Assembly (NCBI RefSeq): GCF_000425485.1
Contig: NZ_KE384388.1
Span: 137,182-194,929, forward strand
Length of the DNA: 57,748 nucleotides
Origin: Flavobacterium tegetincola DSM 22377
Lineage (GTDB): Bacteria; Bacteroidota; Bacteroidia; Flavobacteriales; Flavobacteriaceae
Direction of reading: 5' to 3'
The translations under genes were made by a program, and so were the position numbers. Under the pieces are notes generated by a model. The model saw only the letters and a program-made list of their open reading frames with translations. It did not search any database and had not been told where the DNA came from. Positions 49,804 to 57,748 of the stretch are shown here, one piece after another. Position 1 is the first letter of the stretch. Each line of letters begins with the position of its first letter.

Positions 49804-52800
49804 TTACAGGTTGGCTATTTGTTTAATTAATGTTTTTAGCGACGTATTATCTTTGTAATTGTCTAAAAGTGCTAGCGTTTTTGAAGACGGTTTGTGATGC
49901 GTCTTTGTTCCAACATCCACGAAGTTTTCAACCAACTTCTTGAAGTTAGTAGGTAGCTTTTTGTCTAATTTTACAGTGGCAAAGATACCGTCTAACAAGA
50001 AAAATAATGCTGAATTATGCAAAGGCGAAATGTCTTTTAAAACAACTACGCTTTCTACCATTCGCAATAAAGGGCCGTATTTATTTGAAATTAAGTACGC
50101 CAATTGCTGTGAAAAACCTAAAATGTCAATCGATTTGATTTCCACTAAATTAATCAAAACTTCGGAGGCTAAAAGTCGAATTTCTTTCTTTTCTTGAAAG
50201 AAACAACAAGCAAAAACAAGCAAAGAAGTATCTGAAAACTGAAACCAACGTTGATTGACAACAGTCGCAAAACCTTTTAATTCATGATTGGTTCCATCAC
50301 TGGTTTTGCAATTTTTGGATAATAACAAAAGCGCAAGCGGCTCGTTGTTTTGGGGCATCAAACTGTTCCAATAATAGACATTATTTTCATTATGCAACTG
50401 GTATTCAGAATGCCACGTATATTTCTCTTTTTTGGGGTGCAAATCCAAACTGTAAATTAAATTTTGCGGCACTTTTTTATCAACCGGCAAAGGAAAATGC
50501 AATTCCATCCAAGTGGTGCGTTTTTCGATGGGTAAATCTTTCTCCCACGAGTTCCAATTTTTGGTGAATGTCAATTTTGGAACAAAAGGTTCTGTGACAA
50601 ATGGAATGTCATTCAAGCTCGTTTTTTCAAAATCAGCAAACCGATCATGTGGATGAAACGTTCGCGCGGCAGTTGCCCACAAAGCTATTTTTTCTGCACT
50701 CTGATTCGGACCAATAACTTTCTGGAATAGTTTGGATAGGACGGAAGTGGGTGTAATTTTTAGTTCATTGGTCAAGCCAAAACAATACCGCATCAAATCC
50801 TGCGTCTCGGGTTCCAAATCATTTAAAAGAGGAATCGCATCTTCCAAATTTTCACGAGGCATGCGGCTGATGGCAATGCTTAAATCTACTTTGTCTATAT
50901 CCTCTTTTGCATCTTGGTATTCAATCATGCGTTCCAACAAAACTTTGGGTTCAACCCAATACGGCTTGTGCGTTGGAAACGAAAGCAGTGGCAAAACAGA
51001 ACCTTCAGTATTCTTTTGCAACACTTTTTGCGAAAGCGGCTTTATCAGTTTCAACGTACTTAAAGCGGCATATTCGGCGTCGTTTACTTTGTAATGTCTA
51101 TCTTTATCTTCAATTTTATTGATGAGTAAATTCTTAATAAAATTCTTTACTACACTGTCAAAATAGGTGTTTTCCAACTGTTTTGAATACGGCTGCAACT
51201 GACTCGTGTAATCCGCTGGAAACAAATGACGTTGCGAGATTATGGTATTTAAAATAAGTTCGGCATCCAAAATTTCTTCAGAAGCGATAAACCTTCCAAT
51301 CAAAAATACAATGTCGTTCCAATCCTTCGGAATTTCTACTTTATCCATTAAAACTTTCACTTTTTGAGGACTAAAGTGGTAGGTTTCTAGATTGGAATCT
51401 TCCGAAAGTAAAACCTCTTCGCTCAAGAAAGTACTTAAACTGGGCTTTATCGTTCCTTGCATGTACGATACACAAGAAGTTAGTTTTTCAACTAAAGTAT
51501 TGTCCTTTTCATTGCCAATTTTTAGCAATAATTTGGTTGCTCTTTCTTGTAAATTTAAATCAGAAATAATGTAAACATCTGCAATCAACAAGGCAATTTG
51601 AGCGTTGAATTTCGGCTGTGTTTTGCCTATTTTTTCAAAAGACATTAACGTGTTTTTTACGGCCAATTTGCAATCGCTTCGCATCATCACACCTTCAATC
51701 CATTCTAAATACGAGTGGTTTTTAAATTTCGGATGTACGTATATTTTCTTAATCAGCTCTGAACCATAATTTACAACGGTTGGATTTGAATAATTAAAAT
51801 AAGCAAAAATCGATTCTTGATTTGCAATTAATTCATCAATCGTAGGTTCAATTGTAGCTATAAATTTTCTGAAAAAGCCTTTCAGATTGTTGTTCCATTC
51901 TTTGGTTTGAATCAATAATGCATTTTCTATAAATGTAGTTCGCAGCAACTTTTCTTCAACAATCAATTGCTTAAAAATCAACGTCCATATATGAAAATGT
52001 TTCTCATCTTTGTCTTTCGCTTCAACAAAATTACTGCCTTGAATATTGGTTTCATACTCAAAGAGTAACGGAATATCGCGACTGTAAGCTACTTCATCGT
52101 TCGTAATAAACGCTATAAATTCCCGAGGTTTTAAGGTTGCGTTCCAACTGTGGTATCTCGAGATGGCAAAGGCCATAAGTTCTGGATTGAATGCTATAAA
52201 ATCATTTTTCTCTAAAAATCGGAGTGCTTTATATTCGAAGTAAAACCAGTCTTGTTTTCTAAATTTGTCCAAGAAGTAAAATTCAATCCCTTTGGGTTTT
52301 GCCCAATTTAGAATGTCAAAAACAACTGGTTTTTCCGCGTGTTTTAATAATCCACTTACGTCATCAATAGAAAGAATATCTGTTTTGTCAAACGTTGCCA
52401 AAGCACTTAACGTAATAATTTCTCTAATTTTAGTATCGCCTCGAGTGCCCCAACTCCAATTGCTGTCGTTCCGTTTTTTATAATCCGATTCAAGAGATAA
52501 ATCCACAAAATCCATCCAATACTTCTTCTTATTTTTAATATGTTTCCGAATGGGTGCTAAATTGCCTTTCGCATATTTGAGCAGAAAAGGAAGTACAAGT
52601 GTGGCATCTTTTTGCTTAATAATAGCATCGTATTCAGCTAAAATTGCAACCATGTCAGACACTTCTTTCTTTCTAATTGTGCTTTTTCCCTTAGTGGCTT
52701 CCGCCAAATTTGGTAGAGTCACGGCACCACTTTCTGAATACCCTTTTTTAATTTTTTCATTCAAAAGTTTTTCCGCGGCTTTTAAACATTCTTCGTCAGA

Positions 52801-52932
52801 ATCAAACGACTTACTTTTTGAAACACCTGAAGTGCCGTTTTTGCCATACGTCGTGGTAAACTGATTTTCTACAACTTCAATTTGCCAAAATTTATCAGAA
52901 GTAGCGTCGATGAACTTGAGGTGATGCTTCAT
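49804..52932 (-). CDS. WGR-domain protein (MolR/YehI-like, about 1042 residues)
   Basis: The start at 52932 (MKHHLKFIDATSDKFWQIEV) gives a WGR domain at the extreme N-terminus, with FTTTYGKNGTSG as its core, a module shared with PARP proteins that binds damaged or modified nucleic acid ends. About 900 residues of helical repeats follow (HEAT-like by appearance), with a DUF4132-like C-terminal area as in E. coli MolR/YehI. Its pairing with a SWIM protein echoes the E. coli yeh cluster. The helicase gene stops 65 bases upstream. The function is unknown. Confidence 0.82.
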   Translation of the reverse strand: MKHHLKFIDATSDKFWQIEVVENQFTTTYGKNGTSGVSKSKSFDSDEECLKAAEKLLNEKIKKGYSESGAVTLPNLAEATKGKSTIRKKEVSDMVAILAEYDAIIKQKDATLVLPFLLKYAKGNLAPIRKHIKNKKKYWMDFVDLSLESDYKKRNDSNWSWGTRGDTKIREIITLSALATFDKTDILSIDDVSGLLKHAEKPVVFDILNWAKPKGIEFYFLDKFRKQDWFYFEYKALRFLEKNDFIAFNPELMAFAISRYHSWNATLKPREFIAFITNDEVAYSRDIPLLFEYETNIQGSNFVEAKDKDEKHFHIWTLIFKQLIVEEKLLRTTFIENALLIQTKEWNNNLKGFFRKFIATIEPTIDELIANQESIFAYFNYSNPTVVNYGSELIKKIYVHPKFKNHSYLEWIEGVMMRSDCKLAVKNTLMSFEKIGKTQPKFNAQIALLIADVYIISDLNLQERATKLLLKIGNEKDNTLVEKLTSCVSYMQGTIKPSLSTFLSEEVLLSEDSNLETYHFSPQKVKVLMDKVEIPKDWNDIVFLIGRFIASEEILDAELILNTIISQRHLFPADYTSQLQPYSKQLENTYFDSVVKNFIKNLLINKIEDKDRHYKVNDAEYAALSTLKLIKPLSQKVLQKNTEGSVLPLLSFPTHKPYWVEPKVLLERMIEYQDAKEDIDKVDLSIAISRMPRENLEDAIPLLNDLEPETQDLMRYCFGLTNELKITPTSVLSKLFQKVIGPNQSAEKIALWATAARTFHPHDRFADFEKTSLNDIPFVTEPFVPKLTFTKNWNSWEKDLPIEKRTTWMELHFPLPVDKKVPQNLIYSLDLHPKKEKYTWHSEYQLHNENNVYYWNSLMPQNNEPLALLLLSKNCKTSDGTNHELKGFATVVNQRWFQFSDTSLLVFACCFFQEKKEIRLLASEVLINLVEIKSIDILGFSQQLAYLISNKYGPLLRMVESVVVLKDISPLHNSALFFLLDGIFATVKLDKKLPTNFKKLVENFVDVGTKTHHKPSSKTLALLDNYKDNTSLKTLIKQIANL

Positions 52933-52997
52933 AAGGAGGAAAAGGTTGAGGTTTATTGATTCGATTTTCAAAAAGGAAAAAGACTAAAATATAAAAA

Positions 52998-55900
52998 TTA
53001 CCTGATATATGTATCTTCCCACTTTTTAATTTCTCTTTCCGAATTTTGCCACCAATTCTGACTCCAAATTCGTGCATATTCAAAACCAGAATTTTTGAGG
53101 ATTTTCTCTTTGTGCAAATCTTCTAAATAAGCCAATTCGCCTTGATAAGTTTCCTTACTCAAACATTCTAAAGCGATGGATTTGCCGTTCGGTATCTTAA
53201 TTAAAATGTCAATCGTATAGCCGCCAAAAGGATGATTCAATTCAAAATCATAGTCTAGAAATTTAACTTTAAATTGATTAAAAATCTGTTCTTTAAAAAG
53301 TTTTTTCGACTCTTTTTCTTCCGTTGGTTTTGAATGGCTAAAGGTGATTAAATCCCTCAAAATCTCTTTTCTTTTGGCCTCATTTTCGTCACTAACGGCT
53401 TTGCAATAATTCAAATAGGCATAGAAAACCGCACGGCGATTATTAGCACCTTCTTTTTCTAAAGCTTCTTTATAATTGCCAAAATAGTCCGTCGGGATGG
53501 AAGTAATGACCACGATTTTTTCTTTGGCTCTTGTAATAATTACGTTTAATAACTTGTACCCTTTGGATTGATTTATGGGACCAAAAGCTTGAATGAATTT
53601 ACCGTCTTTTTTCTTGCCATACGTCGTGGAAATAATAATCATGTCGCGTTCATCACCCTGAATGTTTTCCAAGTTCTTGATGAACAATCCGGCTTGTTCA
53701 AGCGCTAGTATTTTTTCATTAAAAGCGGTTTGGTCTGGATCATTTTGCTTTTGGATGATCTTTCTTTTAATGAAATTTCGTTGCGTAATGTTGAAAGTAG
53801 CAATTCCCACAGAAGGATATTTTCCGTTTGGCAAAGCTTCTATTTGGTTTAAAACTTCAATGATTTTATCAGCCTCTGCCTCGTTGATGTAGTCATTAAA
53901 AACACCGTCCACTTCATAAAATTCAATAGGTTTCGCCTGATTGGACGATGGAAGCGGCTTTAATCGCGAACCGTAAAAGGCATGGTTGGAAAAGTCAATT
54001 AAGTACGGATGTTTGGATCGGTAATGAAAGTCAAGGTAATTTTTATCGAATTTAAATTCCATTGCAAAATCCAGCAGTGATTCGATGCCCAAAATAGCAT
54101 TCTTCTGATTGATGCTTTCACTTTCTTCTTCCGACTCGTCTTCCTCTTCTAAAGCGCCGTCAAAAACTTTGCTAAAATAATTGGAAGGCGGCATCTGGTG
54201 TTCGTCTCCGGCAATGATAATGTTTTTTCCTTTTAACATCGCAGGAAGATTGTCTTCTAATTTTAGTTGGCTGGCCTCGTCAAAAACCACATTGTCAAAA
54301 TAGAAGTTTTTACCTTGAAATAAATTCGAGCAAGCATCCGGTGTGGTCAATAAAATAGGGAAGAAAGTTGTAAACAGATCAGTGTCTTTATTGGCAATTT
54401 GCCGTAAGGTCAACCGATTGAACTTGGTGCTTTTTCGCTTGTTGAATAAATTGGCAACCGATATTTCAGGATGATTCTTTTCAAATTTTTGAGCCGAAAG
54501 CAATTGCTGGTTGTTCCAATAACTTTCGATATAACTTTTTTGAGTCGATTCAAAACTCTTTATTTTCTTTGCAAAATTTGCGTAGTTCTCCTCGTTGACG
54601 TGCAAGGTTCCATCGGTGTTTTTTAGCAGAATTAAATTGTAATAACTGTATAAAAAGGAACTTTGCCATTTGGAAATTGGATACAACAATTGGACAAATT
54701 CTTGTTCCTTTTCCGAAAGCGAATAATAGAACAAATGCCAATCATAACTTGCCACAAAAGGTTGTTGCGAAGCCGTTTTAAATTCAGAAATCAGTTGATC
54801 GGCTTCCTGAATAATTTGTGGAAAACCGTCGGTAGTTATATTTTTAGAAGTCCAATTTTCTTGATTAATCTGCTGTTTTAGGTTTTGTGTTTGCTCAACA
54901 ATTACTTTTAAATCCTCTGTTTGATAATTGGCATCATAGAAATGTAATAAATCGAGTTGCGCAAAATCCTCTTCGATTTTAGTTGCAAATTCGGCTTTCG
55001 CCAAATGGATTTGGGAAACATAATTTTCAGCATTTTTCACATTTTGCCATAAATCGGTCGACAAGCTAATTTCGGGAAAATTGGGATGTAACGAAATACT
55101 TTTAATAGTGGAAGTATTGGATTGTAAATTATGCTGTGCACTCAAAACTTTCTTTTTTGCCGAAGAGAAGAACGCTAGAAATCGGTACAGCAATCCATCT
55201 GTTTTTTCACTATTAAAAACATCAGCATTTTTATCTAAGGTTGAAGTGGTAACGATGATTGCATGAATGGCTTTTTCTAAATCGGTCAATTGTGCGGCAA
55301 ACTCTTCTTTTCTTTTTGTAAAATAAAAGCTGCGGTAGTCCAAAACTTTATTCGCAATACCATGCAGCTTATCGGCATATTCTTGAAAAGACGTTTTCAG
55401 ATTTTGTTCTATTTCAAACCGATTGGAGGCAATAATTTTTTGAGCAGTAAAGAAAGATTGTTCCTTGAAAGGCTTGAAATTTTCAAATAGAGTTTCGCCC
55501 TTTTCAATAACTGTAAGAAATGCATCCAGTTCGGAAGTCGTAAATTGAAACGAAAGATTTGCAAGATCTAGCTCTTGTTTCTCCGCTTGTAAAGCCAAAA
55601 TTCGACCAATAATTTCTGCCCAATCTTGCTCATTGATGACTTCTTCATTCAGCTTATGGTGGACTTGATTGATGCTGTTTTTATTTTGGTGAATACCGTT
55701 CAATAATTCCTGGACCACGCTTCTGGGATAGACTTCCTTGTGCTGCTTAAAAGTGGGTGCGTCAATTTTTGTACGCACGCGATCCACTAATCCGCGTCTG
55801 TCGGCAACACTATCTTTTATCATGGTGCAGAAATCGCCCAAACCTCTTTGCTGTAGCGCATTTTGGAGGACTTCTAAAGCCGTTTGTTTCTCACAGACTA

Positions 55901-56963
55901 CAATTGTTTTCTGATGGTTCTCTAAAGCGTTTATGAGCAACGCCGTTAAGGTTTGGCTTTTTCCCGTTCCTGGAGGACCTTGAATTACAATTTTAGAATT
56001 GGTTTTCAGCGATTCTAAAATATTTTGCTGTGAAGGATCGGTTTCTATGGAAGTAATGGATTGAAACAAACCATCCGGAACCGTCTCATTTAATTTGTAA
56101 GAAGTAATTAAATCTGCATAATCATTTATGATATTTTGTTTCTGTACTTCAAAAAGCGAGAAGATGCCGCTTTTTTCAATTAAAGTATCGCCTTTTTTAG
56201 GCAGTAACTTCTCATAAGTAGCTTTTGTTTTTATGACAGGAATTGGTGCATAATTATCCAATAAGAAGTCCAAATCTTGATTGGTTTGCAATTGCTCCAA
56301 AATATTTTTGCAAATTAAAAGTAGTTCGGGTTTGTCAATCTTTCCATCCTCAAGCATTTCTGCGGAAATGGGATCTAAAAATACGCCGGAATCACTTTGT
56401 AAATGATTCACTAAAACCTCGTTTAAATAAATCGGATCGTCTTCCGAACGGCTCACTTCAAAAGTGTTCATTGCAGCAGTAGCTTTGATCCGAATGGTCC
56501 AAATTAATAGGGGCGAAGCAGAAATCTGATTGTCGTTACTGTCCCTTCGGATTAAAATCGGGAATCCAAAACCCAACGTATTCATTCCTTTTTCGGATTC
56601 TATTACCTCATTTTGGAAAATCAAATTTTCAATACTGGTAACAATCTTCTTTAAACTGACTTCTCGTTCCTCGTCAATTTCCGGAGGTGCGTCTTTGTGA
56701 TCATCATAATCATTCAAATAGATGCTTTCTTTAGCAGCAACGTGCTCTGCTTTGGACTGTGTCGAAAAAGTAAATTTGACATCCCGCATCGTAAGTAAAT
56801 CGAGTACAAATAATTCTGGTAGACTTTTTTTAATAGCCGACAGTCTTGAAATATCGAATTTATATCTAGAATTCCCTGGAATGGCGTTGAGGTGAACGCC
56901 TCTGCGATTGCCTACTTTCAATTTGCTTTGCAAAGATTCAAATACGTCTGGCGAAAATTTCAT
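52998..56963 (-). CDS. SF1 helicase (COG1112-like) with a C-terminal restriction-type nuclease domain
   Basis: The 1321-residue protein has Walker A GPPGTGKSQT near 329, then a 500-residue, coiled-coil-rich insertion, Walker B VVFDEASQL near 894, motif III IIAGDEHQMPP, LDFHYRSKHPYLIDFSN, a QGDERDMII motif and the closing NVIITRAKEKIVVIT. Residues about 1240-1310 form a PD-(D/E)xK/Vsr-like nuclease: FELNHPFGGYTIDILI followed by SIALEC. Such helicase-nuclease proteins occur in anti-phage and RNA/DNA-processing systems. It heads a three-gene operon with the WGR and SWIM genes. Confidence 0.9.
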   Translation of the reverse strand: MKFSPDVFESLQSKLKVGNRRGVHLNAIPGNSRYKFDISRLSAIKKSLPELFVLDLLTMRDVKFTFSTQSKAEHVAAKESIYLNDYDDHKDAPPEIDEEREVSLKKIVTSIENLIFQNEVIESEKGMNTLGFGFPILIRRDSNDNQISASPLLIWTIRIKATAAMNTFEVSRSEDDPIYLNEVLVNHLQSDSGVFLDPISAEMLEDGKIDKPELLLICKNILEQLQTNQDLDFLLDNYAPIPVIKTKATYEKLLPKKGDTLIEKSGIFSLFEVQKQNIINDYADLITSYKLNETVPDGLFQSITSIETDPSQQNILESLKTNSKIVIQGPPGTGKSQTLTALLINALENHQKTIVVCEKQTALEVLQNALQQRGLGDFCTMIKDSVADRRGLVDRVRTKIDAPTFKQHKEVYPRSVVQELLNGIHQNKNSINQVHHKLNEEVINEQDWAEIIGRILALQAEKQELDLANLSFQFTTSELDAFLTVIEKGETLFENFKPFKEQSFFTAQKIIASNRFEIEQNLKTSFQEYADKLHGIANKVLDYRSFYFTKRKEEFAAQLTDLEKAIHAIIVTTSTLDKNADVFNSEKTDGLLYRFLAFFSSAKKKVLSAQHNLQSNTSTIKSISLHPNFPEISLSTDLWQNVKNAENYVSQIHLAKAEFATKIEEDFAQLDLLHFYDANYQTEDLKVIVEQTQNLKQQINQENWTSKNITTDGFPQIIQEADQLISEFKTASQQPFVASYDWHLFYYSLSEKEQEFVQLLYPISKWQSSFLYSYYNLILLKNTDGTLHVNEENYANFAKKIKSFESTQKSYIESYWNNQQLLSAQKFEKNHPEISVANLFNKRKSTKFNRLTLRQIANKDTDLFTTFFPILLTTPDACSNLFQGKNFYFDNVVFDEASQLKLEDNLPAMLKGKNIIIAGDEHQMPPSNYFSKVFDGALEEEDESEEESESINQKNAILGIESLLDFAMEFKFDKNYLDFHYRSKHPYLIDFSNHAFYGSRLKPLPSSNQAKPIEFYEVDGVFNDYINEAEADKIIEVLNQIEALPNGKYPSVGIATFNITQRNFIKRKIIQKQNDPDQTAFNEKILALEQAGLFIKNLENIQGDERDMIIISTTYGKKKDGKFIQAFGPINQSKGYKLLNVIITRAKEKIVVITSIPTDYFGNYKEALEKEGANNRRAVFYAYLNYCKAVSDENEAKRKEILRDLITFSHSKPTEEKESKKLFKEQIFNQFKVKFLDYDFELNHPFGGYTIDILIKIPNGKSIALECLSKETYQGELAYLEDLHKEKILKNSGFEYARIWSQNWWQNSEREIKKWEDTYIR

Positions 56964-57162
56964 AAAGGAGTAATTACATTATCCTTGTAAAAATAGCAAA
57001 TTTGGTATTTGTTTGCGCAATTTGTATTTCTTAATTGCATTCAAAATGCTTTTAAAAAAAATGCTGCAGTTTTAAAAGATGTGTTATGGATTGAAAATAG
57101 GTTTTCAAGAGTATGGATAAGGTACAAGTGTAGCTATTAAGGTTCTCTTGTAGTTATAAAAC
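56964..57162. other. Gene-free stretch upstream of the helicase operon
   Basis: This AT-rich 199-base region holds the promoter of the helicase operon, which I cannot locate with confidence. TTGCGCAA (57013-57020) is a small palindrome resembling the TTGCGTA half-site used before rtcB, but the match is too short to rely on. No gene is seen. Confidence 0.3.
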
Positions 57163-57190
57163 AAAAAAGTCTGACACAAATGTATCAGGA
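57163..57190 (-). terminator. Terminator of the GIY-YIG gene
   Basis: On the minus strand CTGATAC, ATTT and GTGTCAG (one wobble) form a stem followed by a T run. Confidence 0.65.
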
Positions 57191-57282
57191 TTGAATTGCT
57201 CCCCCTTCCCGAAAGCTTTCGGGACAGGCAATGGGCTCGAATCAATTCCGATAGCTATCGGAACTCGATTCACAGTCAGATG
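57191..57282. repeat. GIY-YIG intergenic repeat, copy 1
   Basis: The repeat contains CCCGAAAGCTTTCGGGA and TCCGATAGCTATCGGA palindromes and the cacagtcagatgc tail. It is repeated at 57621-57712 with about two base differences and a 430-base offset. Confidence 0.85.
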
Positions 57283-57567
57283 CTAGTTGTATTTTTCTAA
57301 AAGTTTTAAAATTATTTCAGGATATTTTTGAAGGTTATCAATGTAGGTTTTGCTTTTCATTGCCTTAATGTGTTTTTCAATGGCCAATGCCTGAGGCTTA
57401 GAAGAGCAATTAAAGCTTAAATATAATTTCCAGTCGTCGGCTTTATAGGTAAACTTTCTTGTTTGGCTGTCGTTGGAGTGGAAATCTAGTCTAACATCGA
57501 TATTGGAAGTGTAACCGATGTAATGCCGATTTAATTTTTCTGAGTGCAAGATATAAACGGTATGCAT
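57283..57567 (-). CDS. GIY-YIG nuclease family protein
   Basis: The 94-residue protein has the GIY-YIG core: HTVYILHS, then HYIGYTSNIDVRL with the conserved Arg, and a final helix (EIILKLLEKYN). Small stand-alone proteins of this UPF0213/YhbQ type are common and may nick DNA during repair or recombination; many flavobacteria carry several in a row. An identical C-terminal end lies 430 bases upstream of it on the minus strand, so this is one unit of a tandem array. Actual nuclease activity is unproven. Confidence 0.88.
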   Translation of the reverse strand: MHTVYILHSEKLNRHYIGYTSNIDVRLDFHSNDSQTRKFTYKADDWKLYLSFNCSSKPQALAIEKHIKAMKSKTYIDNLQKYPEIILKLLEKYN

Positions 57568-57620
57568 GCTAAATAACCTAATTTTTTAAAACAAAAAATC
57601 CCAACCATTTCTGATCAGGA

Positions 57621-57712
57621 TTGATTTGCTCCCCCTTCCCGAAAGCTTTCGGGACAGGCAATGGGCTCGAACCAATTCCGATAGCTATCGGAACTCGATT
57701 CACAGTCAGATG
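57621..57712. repeat. GIY-YIG intergenic repeat, copy 2
   Basis: Almost identical to 57191-57282, with the same two palindromes. It separates the complete GIY-YIG gene from the truncated copy at the window end. Confidence 0.85.
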
Positions 57713-57748
57713 CTAGTTGTATTTTTCTAAAAGTTTTAAAATTATTTC
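57713..57748 (-). CDS. GIY-YIG nuclease gene, partial (3' end only)
   Basis: The last 36 bases encode EIILKLLEKYN and a TAG on the minus strand, identical to the end of the complete gene. The rest of the gene lies beyond the window. Confidence 0.82.
   Translation of the reverse strand, partial: EIILKLLEKYN

Noticed and set aside
57013..57020. TTGCGCAA before the helicase operon as a third regulon site
   Set aside because: Only eight bases match the rtcB motif and the spacing to the nearest TTTG is off by one, so chance is likely.

Overview
The window looks like chromosomal DNA of a Flavobacterium-like member of the Bacteroidota. It is AT-rich, and start sites usually lack Shine-Dalgarno sequences. 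Several promoters fit the Bacteroidota TTG / TAnnTTTG pattern. The gene content also fits: a Bat aerotolerance operon, a DUF4369-thioredoxin lipid-envelope protein, many short lipoproteins, and compact housekeeping blocks.

Layout. 1-7200: a metallophosphoesterase, then a two-component system (small lipoprotein, TPR histidine kinase, NarL-type regulator), three small membrane proteins, a thioredoxin-like protein without a resolving cysteine, and a TraB-like lipoprotein. Two near-identical palindromic sites precede the kinase operon and the small-membrane-protein cluster, so a self-contained regulon is likely. 7239-11112: minus-strand accessory genes (AlbA_2-type protein, SDR, lipoprotein, aldo/keto reductase) separated by copies of one palindromic repeat. 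11372-20343: a complete MoxR-DUF58-Bat operon (BatA, BatB, BatC, BatD, BatE plus an extra BatD-like membrane protein). 20344-24640: an AraC regulator, an S41 peptidase with a duplicated 3' end, and several interspersed palindromic repeats. 23438-38373: mostly housekeeping genes (cvpA, pheS, gpsA, nadD, gmk, yicC, a cystathionine gamma-synthase type enzyme) with an inducible-looking LysR / DJ-1 / iron alcohol dehydrogenase set and a 2-hydroxyacid dehydrogenase fused to a VOC domain.

39492-48260 is the most interesting part. A WYL regulator and an HD phosphohydrolase lie divergent to an RtcB RNA ligase. About 3 kb downstream, after a sugar dehydrogenase and a RAYT transposase element, come two tandem tRNA-like structures with intact D and T arms but abnormal anticodon regions, followed by a soluble slipin (SPFH) gene with three repeated N-terminal modules. 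The rtcB promoter and the promoter before the tRNA-like RNAs share a 26-bp motif (20 of 26 positions) at the same distance from a TTTG -7 element. I infer an RNA damage/repair regulon made of RtcB, tRNA-like RNAs and a slipin, split by insertion of a RAYT element.

45074-46362 holds the RAYT element (31-bp perfect terminal inverted repeats), a 149-bp unit in three tandem copies that carries the transposase 3' end, and a small internally deleted derivative. 48471-56963 is a three-gene operon: SF1 helicase with a C-terminal nuclease domain, a large WGR protein, and a SWIM zinc-finger protein. A conflict or nucleic-acid quality-control role is possible but unproven. The window ends in a tandem array of GIY-YIG nuclease genes with a 430-bp period. 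No CRISPR array, rRNA or canonical tRNA was seen.
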